A stretch of DNA of 64,000 nt from Clostridia bacterium (lineage in GTDB: Bacteria; Bacillota; Clostridia; Christensenellales; Aristaeellaceae). Under the pieces are notes generated by a model. The model worked only from the letters and a program-made list of their open reading frames with translations. It was not told the DNA's origin and did no database searches. The stretch covers positions 124,001-188,000 of the forward strand of contig JAFUDS010000005.1 in assembly GCA_017464305.1 (NCBI GenBank). The letters are read 5' to 3'. A program made the translations under genes and the position numbers. Below, piece after piece: positions 33,973 to 42,285 of this stretch. How positions within the stretch are numbered: the stretch's first letter is position 1; each line of letters begins with the position of its first letter.

Positions 33973-34944
33973 CTATCTCTTGCGCCGCCCGGTGAGGCTG
34001 ATTCGCGGATCCACAAAGCAATAGACGATATCCACCAGCAGCGTGCTGCTGACGATGAAAATGGCATAGAAAATGGTCAGGCCCATGGTGAGGGTATAAT
34101 CCCTGGCGGTGACCGAATTGACGTAATACTTTCCCAGGCCGGGGATGGCAAATAGGTTTTCCACCACGAAGGAGCCGGTGCACAGTCCGCCCACCATGCG
34201 GCCGATGATGGTTACCACCGGCAGCAGCGCGTTGCGAATCTCGTGCTTCCACACCACCGTGCGCTCGCTGATGCCCTTGCTGCGGGCGGTTTTTACATAA
34301 TCCTGAGAGATCACGTCCAGCATGGAGGAGCGCATCATCCGAGTGATGGAGGCGATGGAGCCCAGAGCCAGCACAAAGGAGGGCAGAATCGTGTAGCGGA
34401 AGCTTTCCCACCGGGCCAAGGGGAACAGCTGGAAATCCGTGTGGAAAATATCCTTAATCCATCCGGAGAACCAAACCCCCAGCACCAGCTGCAGCAACGT
34501 ACCCAGCACGAAGGACGGCACGGAGATGCCGACGATGGCCACCACAGTGGAGAACCTGTCGATGAACTGATTGTGATGCAGCGCCGCCTCAATGCCCAGC
34601 AGCAGCCCCGCCACCACGCCGAAGATCATGGCCCGCAGGCCCAGATCCAGCGACACGGGGAAGGAGCGGAGAATAATCTCCGTCACGCTGCGATTGGTAT
34701 AGGTGATGGAGGTACCAAAGTTCCCGTGCAGCAGGTTGTTCAGATAGATCAGATACTGCCGGAAAATCGGCTGATCCAGCCCATAATTCGCCTCCAGCTG
34801 CGCCAGAGCCTCCGGATCCATGTTGGTGTTCCCCGTGTTGAAGGGGGTGCCCGGGATCAGTCGCATCAGGATGAAGGTCAGGGTGATGACCACGAAGATC
34901 GTCACGAAGGCCACCAGCACGCGGCCCAGGATATATTTCTTCAA
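33973..34944 (-). CDS. oppB: oligopeptide ABC transporter permease OppB
   Basis: 323 residues starting with TTG (MKKYILGRVL). The family pattern is complete: RVLVAFVTIFVVITLTFILM, then GTPFNTGNTNMDPEAL, then NYGLDQPIFRQYLIYLNNLL and GNFGTSITYTNRSVTEII. The EAA loop DYVKTARSKGISERTVVWKH lies near 212. A GGTGG stretch is the only ribosome-site-like sequence. A hairpin separates it from oppA. Confidence 0.94.
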   Translation of the reverse strand: MKKYILGRVLVAFVTIFVVITLTFILMRLIPGTPFNTGNTNMDPEALAQLEANYGLDQPIFRQYLIYLNNLLHGNFGTSITYTNRSVTEIILRSFPVSLDLGLRAMIFGVVAGLLLGIEAALHHNQFIDRFSTVVAIVGISVPSFVLGTLLQLVLGVWFSGWIKDIFHTDFQLFPLARWESFRYTILPSFVLALGSIASITRMMRSSMLDVISQDYVKTARSKGISERTVVWKHEIRNALLPVVTIIGRMVGGLCTGSFVVENLFAIPGLGKYYVNSVTARDYTLTMGLTIFYAIFIVSSTLLVDIVYCFVDPRISLTGRRKR

Positions 34945-34966
34945 ATTCCACCACGCTCCCAGCTTT

Positions 34967-34999
34967 GGGCGGCAGGAGCTTTCCTCGCCCCTGCCGCCC
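34967..34999 (-). terminator. intercistronic hairpin between oppA and oppB
   Basis: GGGCGGCAGG (34967-34976) pairs exactly with CCTGCCGCCC (34990-34999) around a 13-nt loop. No T-run follows, so an attenuating or stabilising role fits better than full termination. It is the third binding-protein/permease junction with such a hairpin. Confidence 0.6.
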
Positions 35000-35025
35000 G
35001 GGTTTGCTTGTCTTGAAGAGAAGGA

Positions 35026-36627
35026 TTACTTCACATCAGCGAAGTAGAAATCCTCATAGGGAATCACCGCGCGGCGCTCCGTGCCCGTGAGCCGGGAGGA
35101 GGTGGCGTAGTACTGAGAGGTGTAGTACAGCGGGATGATGGCGGCATCCTCCAGCAGGATGGCTTCCGCCTCGCCCAGATCGCTGACCCGCGCCACGATG
35201 TCCGTGTTATACACGCCCCGCAGATAGGCCTCGTTGAAGGCTTCGCTGTAATAGGCGGCGGGATTGTGATCCTCCGTCTGCTCATAGCCGGAGAGGAAAT
35301 TGGTAGCGTCGTTCCAGTCCGCGCCCCAGGAGTTGAACACAAAATCGTATTCATAATTGGTGCGCTTGGTGCGGTAGGAAGCGGATTCCAGCACGTCCAC
35401 GGTGACGGTGATGCCGAAGGTTTCCTCCCAGATCTGCTGAATGGCGGCGGAAACGGTGGCGTTCTCGGTAGCGTTGGAGGTCAGCAGCACCAGATTGATG
35501 TCAGAAGCCTGGATGCCTTCCTCCGCCAGACCTTCCTCAAACAGGGCCTTGGCCTTGGCTTCGTCGTAGGAATAGGTCAGGGTGGGGCCTACGATCTCCC
35601 GGAAGGTCCGGGTGTCGTCGCCCGCCAGGCCTACCGGCACAAAGCCGTCCGCGGGGGTGGAGCCGTTCTTGACCACGCCAGCCACCAGCAGCTCCCGGTC
35701 GATGGCGGAGGACAGGGCCTGGCGAATCTTCTGGTTCTTCACCACGTCGTGCTCCAGGTTCGCGCTGAGATAGGTGGTGCGGCCGTTGTTGAAGGTCTGC
35801 GCCTCAAAGCCGGCGGCGGTAATGGCGGAGAGGCGGGAGGCGTCGAAGTCCACCAGATCCAGCTCGCCGTTCAGGAACAGGTTCACTCGGGTGCTTTCAT
35901 CGGGGATGATCAGCACGGTGATTTCGTCGATGGCGATATTCTCTGCGTTCCAGTAATTGGCGTTCTTTTTGAACACCAGCTTGTCGTCATGAACCCACTC
36001 GTCGATGTAGTAGGGGCCATTGGAGATGAAGTATTCCGGCTCCAGGCCAATGTTGGCATAGCCCACCTGCTCCGCGTTGGCCCGGCTATAACCAAAGTGC
36101 ATGGGGTGAGTAATCAGCTGGGGGAAATAGGTCACGGGATATTCGGTTTCGAACACCACGGTCTTGTCATCGATGGCCCGCACGCCCAGCTCCTCCACGG
36201 ACGCCGTTCCGCGAACCACGCCCCGGGCGTTCTTGATTTCGTACAGGAAATCGGGATAGCTGACCTCCACCGTGCCGTCCAGCTGAGCGGCGATGGCGAA
36301 CACGAAATCATCCGCCGTCACGGGGGTGCCATCCTGATAGGCCGCGTCCCGCAGATGGAAGGTCCACTGGGTGTAATCCTCGTTGTGCTCATAGCTTTCC
36401 GCCACGCCGTTAGGGCTCAGCACGCCACCCTGGCCCTGGCGAGTCAAGCCTTCCCGAACCAGGTTGATGGTCAGGCCGTTGGAATCGCCAATGGCGTCCA
36501 CAGTGAAGGAAGGATCGCTGGGGATGGCCACGGTAATGGATTTTCCACTGCCCTCCGCCCCGGCGGAAACCACAAATACGCTCAGCAGCAGCGCCGCTGT
36601 CAAAATCAAACTGATAATCCGTTTCAT
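35026..36627 (-). CDS. oppA: oligopeptide ABC transporter substrate-binding protein OppA
   Basis: 533 residues from the ATG at 36627 (AGGAGAGG upstream); the longer frame runs into the GNAT gene. The signal peptide MKRIISLILTAALLLSVFVV ends at SAGA-EG without any cysteine, so it is not a lipoprotein. The family-5 pattern is clear: PNGVAESYEHNEDYTQWTFH near 93, HLRDAAYQDGTPVTADDFVFA near 112, and RQALSSAIDRELLV near 309. It binds peptides and passes them to OppBCDF. Confidence 0.94.
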   Translation of the reverse strand: MKRIISLILTAALLLSVFVVSAGAEGSGKSITVAIPSDPSFTVDAIGDSNGLTINLVREGLTRQGQGGVLSPNGVAESYEHNEDYTQWTFHLRDAAYQDGTPVTADDFVFAIAAQLDGTVEVSYPDFLYEIKNARGVVRGTASVEELGVRAIDDKTVVFETEYPVTYFPQLITHPMHFGYSRANAEQVGYANIGLEPEYFISNGPYYIDEWVHDDKLVFKKNANYWNAENIAIDEITVLIIPDESTRVNLFLNGELDLVDFDASRLSAITAAGFEAQTFNNGRTTYLSANLEHDVVKNQKIRQALSSAIDRELLVAGVVKNGSTPADGFVPVGLAGDDTRTFREIVGPTLTYSYDEAKAKALFEEGLAEEGIQASDINLVLLTSNATENATVSAAIQQIWEETFGITVTVDVLESASYRTKRTNYEYDFVFNSWGADWNDATNFLSGYEQTEDHNPAAYYSEAFNEAYLRGVYNTDIVARVSDLGEAEAILLEDAAIIPLYYTSQYYATSSRLTGTERRAVIPYEDFYFADVK

Positions 36628-36706
36628 TTTCTTTCCTCTCCTTTTATCTCGATCCTGCTTTCGTCCCTCGGAGGAATCCCCTTCCGCAAGGCGAAGCCAT
36701 TGTTTT

Positions 36707-37231
36707 TTACACTTCCAGTATTTTCTCCACCAGGATGATGGAGAAACCCAGCTTGGGGAAGGCGTCGGGATTTTTCTTCCGCTCCTCCTCCCGCCGGCGG
36801 CGGCGCTCCGCGTCCTCGGGGAAGTATTGATCCAGGGTCTCCTGGGGCAGCCGCCGATAGCCATTGGCCTCATAGAAGCCCACGGACCGATCCTGGCTGG
36901 TGATCAGGATGCGCTGGAATCCCTTCTCCGCGATCCACTTTTCCGCCTCTTTCATCAGGATGGAACCATAGCCGCCCCGCTGCTTCTCCCGCACGGTGGC
37001 CACCCGCTGAATCTGGGCGAATTCGCCCCGGGGATAAACGATCCGGAGGCCGGCCACCGGCTTGTGATCCTCCACCAGCAGCACCGCCTCCAGCTCCTCC
37101 GCTGGGCCATCCCCCTCGAACTCCCGTTCCACAGGGATGCCCTGGCCTACCACGAAAGCATCCGTCCGGATGTAGTCATATGCGATCCGCTGCCAGGCGG
37201 GGGATTCTCCGGTTACACGATACAGTTCCAT
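36707..37231 (-). CDS. GNAT-family N-acetyltransferase
   Basis: 174 residues. The acetyl-CoA site is seen as VATVREKQRGGYGSILMKEA near 97-116 (R/Q-x-x-G-x-G/A), with VGFYEANGYRRL near 140 as motif B. The basic segment RRRRREEERKKN near 163 is unusual and may reach out of the fold. It begins MELYRVTGESPAWQRIAYDY and has AAAGGAG upstream. The substrate is unknown. It stands apart from the opp operon by 79 bp without a terminator. Confidence 0.88.
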   Translation of the reverse strand: MELYRVTGESPAWQRIAYDYIRTDAFVVGQGIPVEREFEGDGPAEELEAVLLVEDHKPVAGLRIVYPRGEFAQIQRVATVREKQRGGYGSILMKEAEKWIAEKGFQRILITSQDRSVGFYEANGYRRLPQETLDQYFPEDAERRRRREEERKKNPDAFPKLGFSIILVEKILEV

Positions 37232-37722
37232 CTGTCTTTTCTCTCCTTTAATGGTCTATCAACATCGAATCTTCCCGTGGAGGGAACACATTCGAGCAAG
37301 TACGCTGCCGACTTGAAGGCGATTTTTCATCATCGATCTTCCTTTCCCGCGCAAAAGAAAATGAGCGACCCCTGCGAGCCGCTCCCCCTGCGCATTGTAA
37401 CCCAAACTAAGCGCGACAAAGCAGACCGCATGCTTCCGAATTCGACATACAGATACACATACAGGTACACATGTTCTTGCCCATCCGGCCTGCCATCGCT
37501 TCGTAAACCTTCCGCATCCTGGTCCGCTCCTTTCCTTTCATTTGGTTCGGAGAGAGCATACTCCTCCGCCATCGATTTGTCCAATACGCTTATCCTATGC
37601 AGTCCCATAGACGGAGTATATCGCTCCGCCAGAAGTTTACCATCAAAGTCCTTCTCACCGCCTTGCGTTCAAGCCTTTCAAAGCACTTTTCTTCCAACGA
37701 TATTTTCCCCATCTTGGCAAAG
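37232..37722. other. 490-bp region without an assigned family
   Basis: No recognised gene. It holds the small Cys-rich frame at 37407-37517, a short tandem motif (TACACATACAGGTACACATG near 37455-37474) and a weak dyad CGGAG/CTCCG near 37612-37628. A longer minus-strand frame ending at 37330 (about 90 codons, start at 37608) covers the same DNA, but it has odd VYLYVYLYV composition from the tandem motif and no ribosome site was seen for it. Confidence 0.4.
37407..37517 (-). CDS. possible small Cys-rich peptide (36 aa)
   Basis: ATG at 37517 preceded by AAAGGAG at 9 bp, ending TAG. The peptide is MRKVYEAMAGRMGKNMCTCM followed by CICMSNSEACGLLCRA: six cysteines in 36 residues, four of them as C-T-C-M-C-I-C. 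The run comes from a short TGTATG-type tandem repeat, so it may be chance. No maturation or export gene lies next to it. It could be a metal-binding peptide, a peptide-product precursor, or nothing; the ribosome site is the main support. Confidence 0.3.
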   Translation of the reverse strand: MRKVYEAMAGRMGKNMCTCMCICMSNSEACGLLCRA

Positions 37723-37751
37723 AAAAAAGCCCCGGCAAGCTTTGCCGAGGC
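37723..37751 (-). terminator. rho-independent terminator of pgsA
   Basis: GCCCCGGCAAG and CTTTGCCGAGGC pair as a GC-rich stem. Read on the minus strand it is followed by six T. It lies 29 bp after the pgsA stop. Confidence 0.85.
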
Positions 37752-37779
37752 GATCGTTTTACAATGAATAAAGGGTTTC

Positions 37780-38349
37780 TTATTTCTTCGCTTTCCGAAT
37801 CTGCCGCCAGGCCCGGAAGGTGTACACCGCCATGGCCACGATAGCCAAGCCCACGGACAGCCACAGCAGCATCAGATCCAGCTGCACCCCCCAGCTGCCC
37901 AGCTCCTCATGGAAGAAGCTGAGAATCAGGCTCAGGATGAAGCACACGGTAGCCGTTTTGCCAAAGTAGTTAGCATAAACCACCACGCCCTTGCCCAGCA
38001 TGAACACGCCGCCCAGCACCATGAACAGTTCCTTCCCCAGGACGATGAAAATCGCCGACCAGGGGAAAACCCCGGCATTACCCTGGCAAAACAGGGCTGT
38101 CATCACCATCAGCTTATCCGCCAAGGGGTCGAAGAGCTTGCCGAAATCCGTAATTTGCCCTAGCTTCCGGGCCAGATAACCATCCAGCGCGTCCGTCAGG
38201 CTGGCCAGACAAAAGATCGCCAGAGCCCACCGATTGTACCCGGCATTGAACACCAGCACGAACACCGGCACCAGGATCAGCCGGATCATGGTCAGCACAT
38301 TGGGCACGTTCCAGACATTGGTAAACAGCTTTCGGATTTTTTCCTTCAA
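37780..38349 (-). CDS. pgsA: CDP-diacylglycerol-glycerol-3-phosphate 3-phosphatidyltransferase
   Basis: 189 residues from a TTG at 38349, preceded by GAGAGGCGGG; no ATG lies in a family-like position. It begins MKEKIRKLFTNVWNVPNVLT. The CDP-alcohol phosphotransferase motif DALDGYLARKLGQITDFGKL followed by FDPLADK is complete (D-x2-D-G-x2-A-R-x8-G-x3-D-x3-D). Four to six hydrophobic helices follow. It makes phosphatidylglycerol phosphate in the membrane. Confidence 0.93.
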   Translation of the reverse strand: MKEKIRKLFTNVWNVPNVLTMIRLILVPVFVLVFNAGYNRWALAIFCLASLTDALDGYLARKLGQITDFGKLFDPLADKLMVMTALFCQGNAGVFPWSAIFIVLGKELFMVLGGVFMLGKGVVVYANYFGKTATVCFILSLILSFFHEELGSWGVQLDLMLLWLSVGLAIVAMAVYTFRAWRQIRKAKK

Positions 38350-38438
38350 AAGGGTCCCGCCTCTCTGGGTTTCCTCCGCGGCGCGAAAGAACACACCAAA
38401 TACATATATTCTTCCTTGCGGCCCTTTTTCCTGCTTTT

Positions 38439-39293
38439 TTATCTCCGTTTCAGCCGATATTGTCCCGGAGTAATCTCCATGATGCGCTTGAAGTTCTTGA
38501 TCATGTGGCTGCAATCCGCGTATCCCGTGGCTTCGCTGATGCGGGTCAGGTCCAGATCCGTAAACAGCAGGAACCTTTCCACCTGGGCTACGCGGATCTG
38601 CTCAATATAGTCCTTGCAGCTGATGCCATAAATCTCGCGAAATTTCTTGGCAAACCAGGGATAGCTCAGGCCGCAGTGGGCCGCCAGATCCTCCACCCGC
38701 AGGCTTTCCCGCAGATGGCGCTGGATATACCCGGACAGGCTGTAGATCGGATCGATCTGCGGATCCCGCTCTCCCAGGCGCAGCCCGCGGGCCAGCCAGA
38801 AGCGCACCAGCGCCATGCAGATCAGGCTCAGGCGGGCGCTGACGCTCAGATCGAAGCCGTAGGGCCGATCGGTCGCCTCCTGAACGCACAGGGCGCTCAG
38901 CTCCGGCAGAGCCATCTCCTTGACCTCGGGGGCTGGCACCACCATGGGCAGCTTATCCCGCCAGGCCTCGCAGAAAATCGCCTTCAGGCTGGGCGCGTAT
39001 TCCGGCATTTCGGGCAGGCGGTCCGGATCCATCCGCAACAGGTCCATCCGCACGCCTTCCCCTTCCGGGGCCAGACGATGGCGCACGCCGGGACAGAGCA
39101 GAATCGCCTCCCCGGGGGACACCAGCAGCTCCTCCCGGTCCAGGGTCACGCGGAGCTGCCCTTCCCGAATCAGGGCCAGCTCCGCAAAGTAATGGGTAAC
39201 CGCTTCCTCCGGCAGGGGGGAGCGATTGGAATCAATTCCGTAACAGTCAAAGGGCAAACACAAGGGAAGACACATTACCTTGGAGTTTTTCAT
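38439..39293 (-). CDS. AraC-family transcriptional regulator
   Basis: 284 residues. The N-terminal cupin-like half has HYFAELALIREGQLRVTLDR near 34 and GEAILLCPGVRHRL near 61. The C-terminal double helix-turn-helix runs from about 185: LRVEDLAAHCGLSYPWFAKK, FREIYGISCKDYIEQIRVAQ and RISEATGYADCSHMIKNFKR. Such proteins usually sense a sugar. Its target is unknown; neighbours pgsA and queA are housekeeping genes. It has its own promoter candidate and GGAGG before the ATG. Confidence 0.93.
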   Translation of the reverse strand: MKNSKVMCLPLCLPFDCYGIDSNRSPLPEEAVTHYFAELALIREGQLRVTLDREELLVSPGEAILLCPGVRHRLAPEGEGVRMDLLRMDPDRLPEMPEYAPSLKAIFCEAWRDKLPMVVPAPEVKEMALPELSALCVQEATDRPYGFDLSVSARLSLICMALVRFWLARGLRLGERDPQIDPIYSLSGYIQRHLRESLRVEDLAAHCGLSYPWFAKKFREIYGISCKDYIEQIRVAQVERFLLFTDLDLTRISEATGYADCSHMIKNFKRIMEITPGQYRLKRR

Positions 39294-39337
39294 GGACGCC
39301 TCCAGTCAGTGCCAAGTCAATATTTTGAACAGGGATT

Positions 39338-39366
39338 ATTATACCCAGTAATTGACAAAAATTCAA
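39338..39366 (-). promoter_or_regulatory. promoter of the AraC-family gene
   Basis: On the minus strand TTGAAT (39361-39366) and TATAAT (39338-39343) are 17 bp apart, about 45 bp upstream of the start, in a short AT-rich gap after queA. Confidence 0.7.
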
Positions 39367-39404
39367 CGATATTTTTCGACAATCCGGTATTTATGTTAGC
39401 CCTT

Positions 39405-40433
39405 TTATTCTATCAGCATGGCATCTCCAAAAGAAAAAAATCGATATTTTTCCTGTACGGCCTGCCTGTAAATGCGCAGGGCCTCCTCCCGGCCCAGGAA
39501 AGCGCTGACCAGCATCAAAAGCGTGCTCTGGGGCAGATGGAAATTGGTGATCAGGGCGTCCACCGCCTTGATCTTTACCCCGGGATAAATAAAGATCTGG
39601 GTTTCCCCGGCCCCGGCATGGATGATCCCATCCTCCGTAGCCATGGTTTCCAGAGTCCGGACGGAGGTGGTGCCCACGCAAACGATGCGCCCGCCGGCTT
39701 TCCGAATCCGATTCAGGGTGTCCGCCGCCTCCGGTGTTACCTGGCAAAACTCGCTGTGCATCACGTGGGTTTCCACATCCTCCACCTTTACCGGGCGGAA
39801 GGTACCCAGCCCTACATGCAGCAGCACGGGCACGATGGTGATTCCCTTCTGCCGAATCCGCTCCAGCAGCTCCGGGGTAAAATGCAGCCCCGCCGTGGGC
39901 GCGGCGGCAGAGCCCTCCTCCCGGGCATAGACCGTTTGATACCGCTCCGGGTCCGCCAGCTTTTCATGAATGTAAGGAGGCAAGGGCATCTCCCCCAGCC
40001 GATCCAGCAATTCCTCAAAGACCCCCTCGTAATGGAACCGCACCTTCCGGCCGCCGGTTTCATTCACGTTTTCCAGTATTTCGCACCGCAGCAGCCCCTC
40101 CCCAAAGGAGCAAAACGTTCCCGGCTTCAGCCGCCGTCCCGGCCGCACCAGGGCTTCCCAGTCCGTGGCGTTTTCCCGGCGCAGCAGCAGCACCTCCACC
40201 GGCACCCCTGTGTCCTCCTTCACGCCCAGCAGTCTGGCGGGAATGACCCGGGTTTCATTCACCACCAGGGCGTCCCCGGGGTACAGATACTCAATGATGT
40301 CGTAGAAATGCCGATGCTCGATTCGTCCCTCCACCCGGTGCACCACCAGCAGCCGGGAATGGTCCCGGGGCTCCATGGGGGTCTGGGCGATCAGCTCCTC
40401 CGGGAGCTCGTAATCAAAATCCGCCGTTCTCAT
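39405..40433 (-). CDS. queA: S-adenosylmethionine:tRNA ribosyltransferase-isomerase
   Basis: 342 residues. It begins [20 protein letters not shown] and contains RDHSRLLVV near 23, [13 protein letters not shown] near 64, [15 protein letters not shown] near 165 and [16 protein letters not shown] near 229, all family signatures. It converts preQ1-tRNA to epoxyqueuosine-tRNA using SAM. It starts 5 bp after ruvB and is probably read from the same transcript (ruvA-ruvB-queA is a common order). Confidence 0.96.
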   Translation of the reverse strand: MRTADFDYELPEELIAQTPMEPRDHSRLLVVHRVEGRIEHRHFYDIIEYLYPGDALVVNETRVIPARLLGVKEDTGVPVEVLLLRRENATDWEALVRPGRRLKPGTFCSFGEGLLRCEILENVNETGGRKVRFHYEGVFEELLDRLGEMPLPPYIHEKLADPERYQTVYAREEGSAAAPTAGLHFTPELLERIRQKGITIVPVLLHVGLGTFRPVKVEDVETHVMHSEFCQVTPEAADTLNRIRKAGGRIVCVGTTSVRTLETMATEDGIIHAGAGETQIFIYPGVKIKAVDALITNFHLPQSTLLMLVSAFLGREEALRIYRQAVQEKYRFFSFGDAMLIE

Positions 40434-40438
40434 GCTCG

Positions 40439-41473
40439 TTATTCGATCTCCATTTTCAATTGCTCCTGGGTCGCAGCGGGCATCTGCTTTTTCATATGTG
40501 CCCAGGCCAGGGGCGTGCAGATGCGGCCCCGAGGGGTCCGTTGCAGGAAGCCCAGCTGCATCAGGTAGGGCTCGTACACATCCTCAATGGTCACCGCGTC
40601 CTCCCCAGTGGTGGCCGCCAGGGTATCCAGCCCCACCGGCCCGCCGCCGAATTTTTCCATCATGCAGGTGAGCATATTCCGGTCCACCTTGTCCAGCCCC
40701 AGCTCGTCCACCTCCAGCAGGGTCAGGGCCTCCCGGGCCACCTCCCGGCTAATATGCCCTCCGGCCTTGACCTGGGCATAGTCCCGCACCCGCTTCAGCA
40801 TTCGGTTGGCGATTCGGGGCGTGCCCCGGCTGCGGCGGGCAATCTCCAGCATACCCTCCGCGTCCGCGTCCACCCCCAGGATGCCGGCGCTGCGCTGGAC
40901 GATTTTGCTTAAATCCTCCGGGGAATACATCTCCAGCCGGAACAGCATGCCGAATCGATCCCGCAGGGGGGCGGAAAGCTGCCCCGCCCTGGTGGTGGCC
41001 CCCACCAGGGTAAACTTGGGCAGATCCACCCGAATGCTGCGGGCGGTGGGCCCCTTGCCGATCATGATATCGATGGCATAATCCTCCATGGCGGGGTACA
41101 GCACCTCCTCCACCTGGCGGGAGAGTCGGTGAATTTCGTCAATGAACAGCACATCCCCGGCGTTCAGGTTGCTGAGAATGGAGGCCAGATCCCCCGGCCG
41201 CTCGATGGCCGGCCCGCTGGTGACCCGGATGCTCTGGCCCATCTCCGCCGCCACGATGCAGGCCAGGGTGGTTTTCCCTAGCCCGGGAGGACCATACAGC
41301 AGCATATGATCCAGGGCGTCGTGGCGGGACAGGGCGGCCTGAATGTAAATGTTCAGGCTGTCCTTCACCGCCTGTTGTCCCACGTAATCCTTGAGTGTGT
41401 GGGGGCGGAGCGTCTGCTCCACCGCACTGTCCTCCGACTGGAATCCGGAGGTTACAAAACGTTCATCATCCAT
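40439..41473 (-). CDS. ruvB: Holliday junction branch-migration ATPase RuvB
   Basis: 344 residues from the ATG at 41473 (AAAGAG upstream; a TTG two codons earlier is possible). Walker A is [11 protein letters not shown] near 63, Walker [12 protein letters not shown] near 112, sensor [19 protein letters not shown] near 157 and the C-terminal winged helix DALTLLE...[15 protein letters not shown] near 270. It forms hexameric rings that drive branch migration with RuvA. Confidence 0.97.
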   Translation of the reverse strand: MDDERFVTSGFQSEDSAVEQTLRPHTLKDYVGQQAVKDSLNIYIQAALSRHDALDHMLLYGPPGLGKTTLACIVAAEMGQSIRVTSGPAIERPGDLASILSNLNAGDVLFIDEIHRLSRQVEEVLYPAMEDYAIDIMIGKGPTARSIRVDLPKFTLVGATTRAGQLSAPLRDRFGMLFRLEMYSPEDLSKIVQRSAGILGVDADAEGMLEIARRSRGTPRIANRMLKRVRDYAQVKAGGHISREVAREALTLLEVDELGLDKVDRNMLTCMMEKFGGGPVGLDTLAATTGEDAVTIEDVYEPYLMQLGFLQRTPRGRICTPLAWAHMKKQMPAATQEQLKMEIE

Positions 41474-41531
41474 CTGCAAACTCTTTTCTTACTCGTCTTC
41501 TCCGTCTAATGATCTCTCAGCAGACTTTATT

Positions 41532-41607
41532 GTCGCGACTGTCCACTGGACAGCTCGCTCCTTCAAGTTTGAGATTTGATTTTTCGAAATTCCCGCCTCC
41601 GGCGGTC
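41532..41607. repeat. short intergenic repeat, family B, solo copy
   Basis: GTCGCGACT, a hairpin CTGTCCACTGGACAG, CTCGCTCCTT, and an end block CGAAATTCCCGCCTCCGGCGG. The same order of blocks occurs at 54806-54889 inside dispersed-element copy 4. It occupies the ruvA-ruvB gap. Confidence 0.65.
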
Positions 41608-41613
41608 AAAAAA

Positions 41614-42225
41614 TCACATTCCCGCCATGTTCCGCAGCGCCAGGCGGATCAGCTCCTCCGCCTTGTCGCTCTGGTCCTTCACCTTGGACACGGCGTCCCG
41701 GGCCTCCATGGCGGAATATCCCAGGGCCGTCAGGGCCTCGATGGCTTCCATCACATGGTCCGCCTGCCCGGCCATCACCGGTGCCGTGCCAGCACCGCCC
41801 TCCGCCTGGAGGGAAACATCCGCCTGGGTCACCTTTTCCTTCAGCTCCAGGGCAATGCGCTGGGCCGTTTTCTTGCCGATGCCCGGCGCCCTGGACAGGG
41901 CGTTCACATCCCCCAGCAGAATCGCCAAATTCAGATCCCGCAGGGGCATGGCTCCCAGGAGCCCCAGGGCGGTTTTCGCCCCCACGCCGGAGACAGAGGT
42001 CAGCTGCAGAAACATCTGCTTCTCCTCCTTCGTGGCAAAGCCGTACAGCTCCATGGCATCATCCCGCACATTCAGCACGGTGTAGCACCGCATGGTCTCC
42101 CCCTGGGCGGGGGCGGCCTGCAGGGTGTTGTTGGAACAGCTCAGCTGCCAGCCCACCCCCGCCGCCAGCAGCACCAGGCTGCCATTGGCCTTTTCGCAAA
42201 CCTGGCCTTCAATAAAAGCGTACAT
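41614..42225 (-). CDS. ruvA: Holliday junction DNA helicase subunit RuvA
   Basis: 203 residues from the ATG at 42225 (AAGGAG upstream). It begins MYAFIEGQVCEKANGSLVLL. The helix-hairpin-helix segments are LTSVSGVGAKTALGLLG near 74 and APGIGKKTAQRIALELKEKV near 112. The C-terminal domain III, ALTALGYSAMEARDAVSKV near 160, contacts RuvB. It binds four-way junctions. Confidence 0.96.
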   Translation of the reverse strand: MYAFIEGQVCEKANGSLVLLAAGVGWQLSCSNNTLQAAPAQGETMRCYTVLNVRDDAMELYGFATKEEKQMFLQLTSVSGVGAKTALGLLGAMPLRDLNLAILLGDVNALSRAPGIGKKTAQRIALELKEKVTQADVSLQAEGGAGTAPVMAGQADHVMEAIEALTALGYSAMEARDAVSKVKDQSDKAEELIRLALRNMAGM

Positions 42226-42285
42226 GATTTCTCCTTGATTTGTTTCATCCGGGCGAGAAGAAAAATCTCTCACTCCCTGTTTTCC

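Noticed and set aside
37330-37608. 92-codon frame with VYLYVYLYV
   Set aside because: The pattern comes from a short tandem repeat, no ribosome site was seen and no family is recognisable; the overlapping small Cys-rich frame has better start signals.
38460-40568. 702-codon open frame on the plus strand
   Set aside because: Antisense to the AraC-family gene and queA, both of which carry full family motifs.
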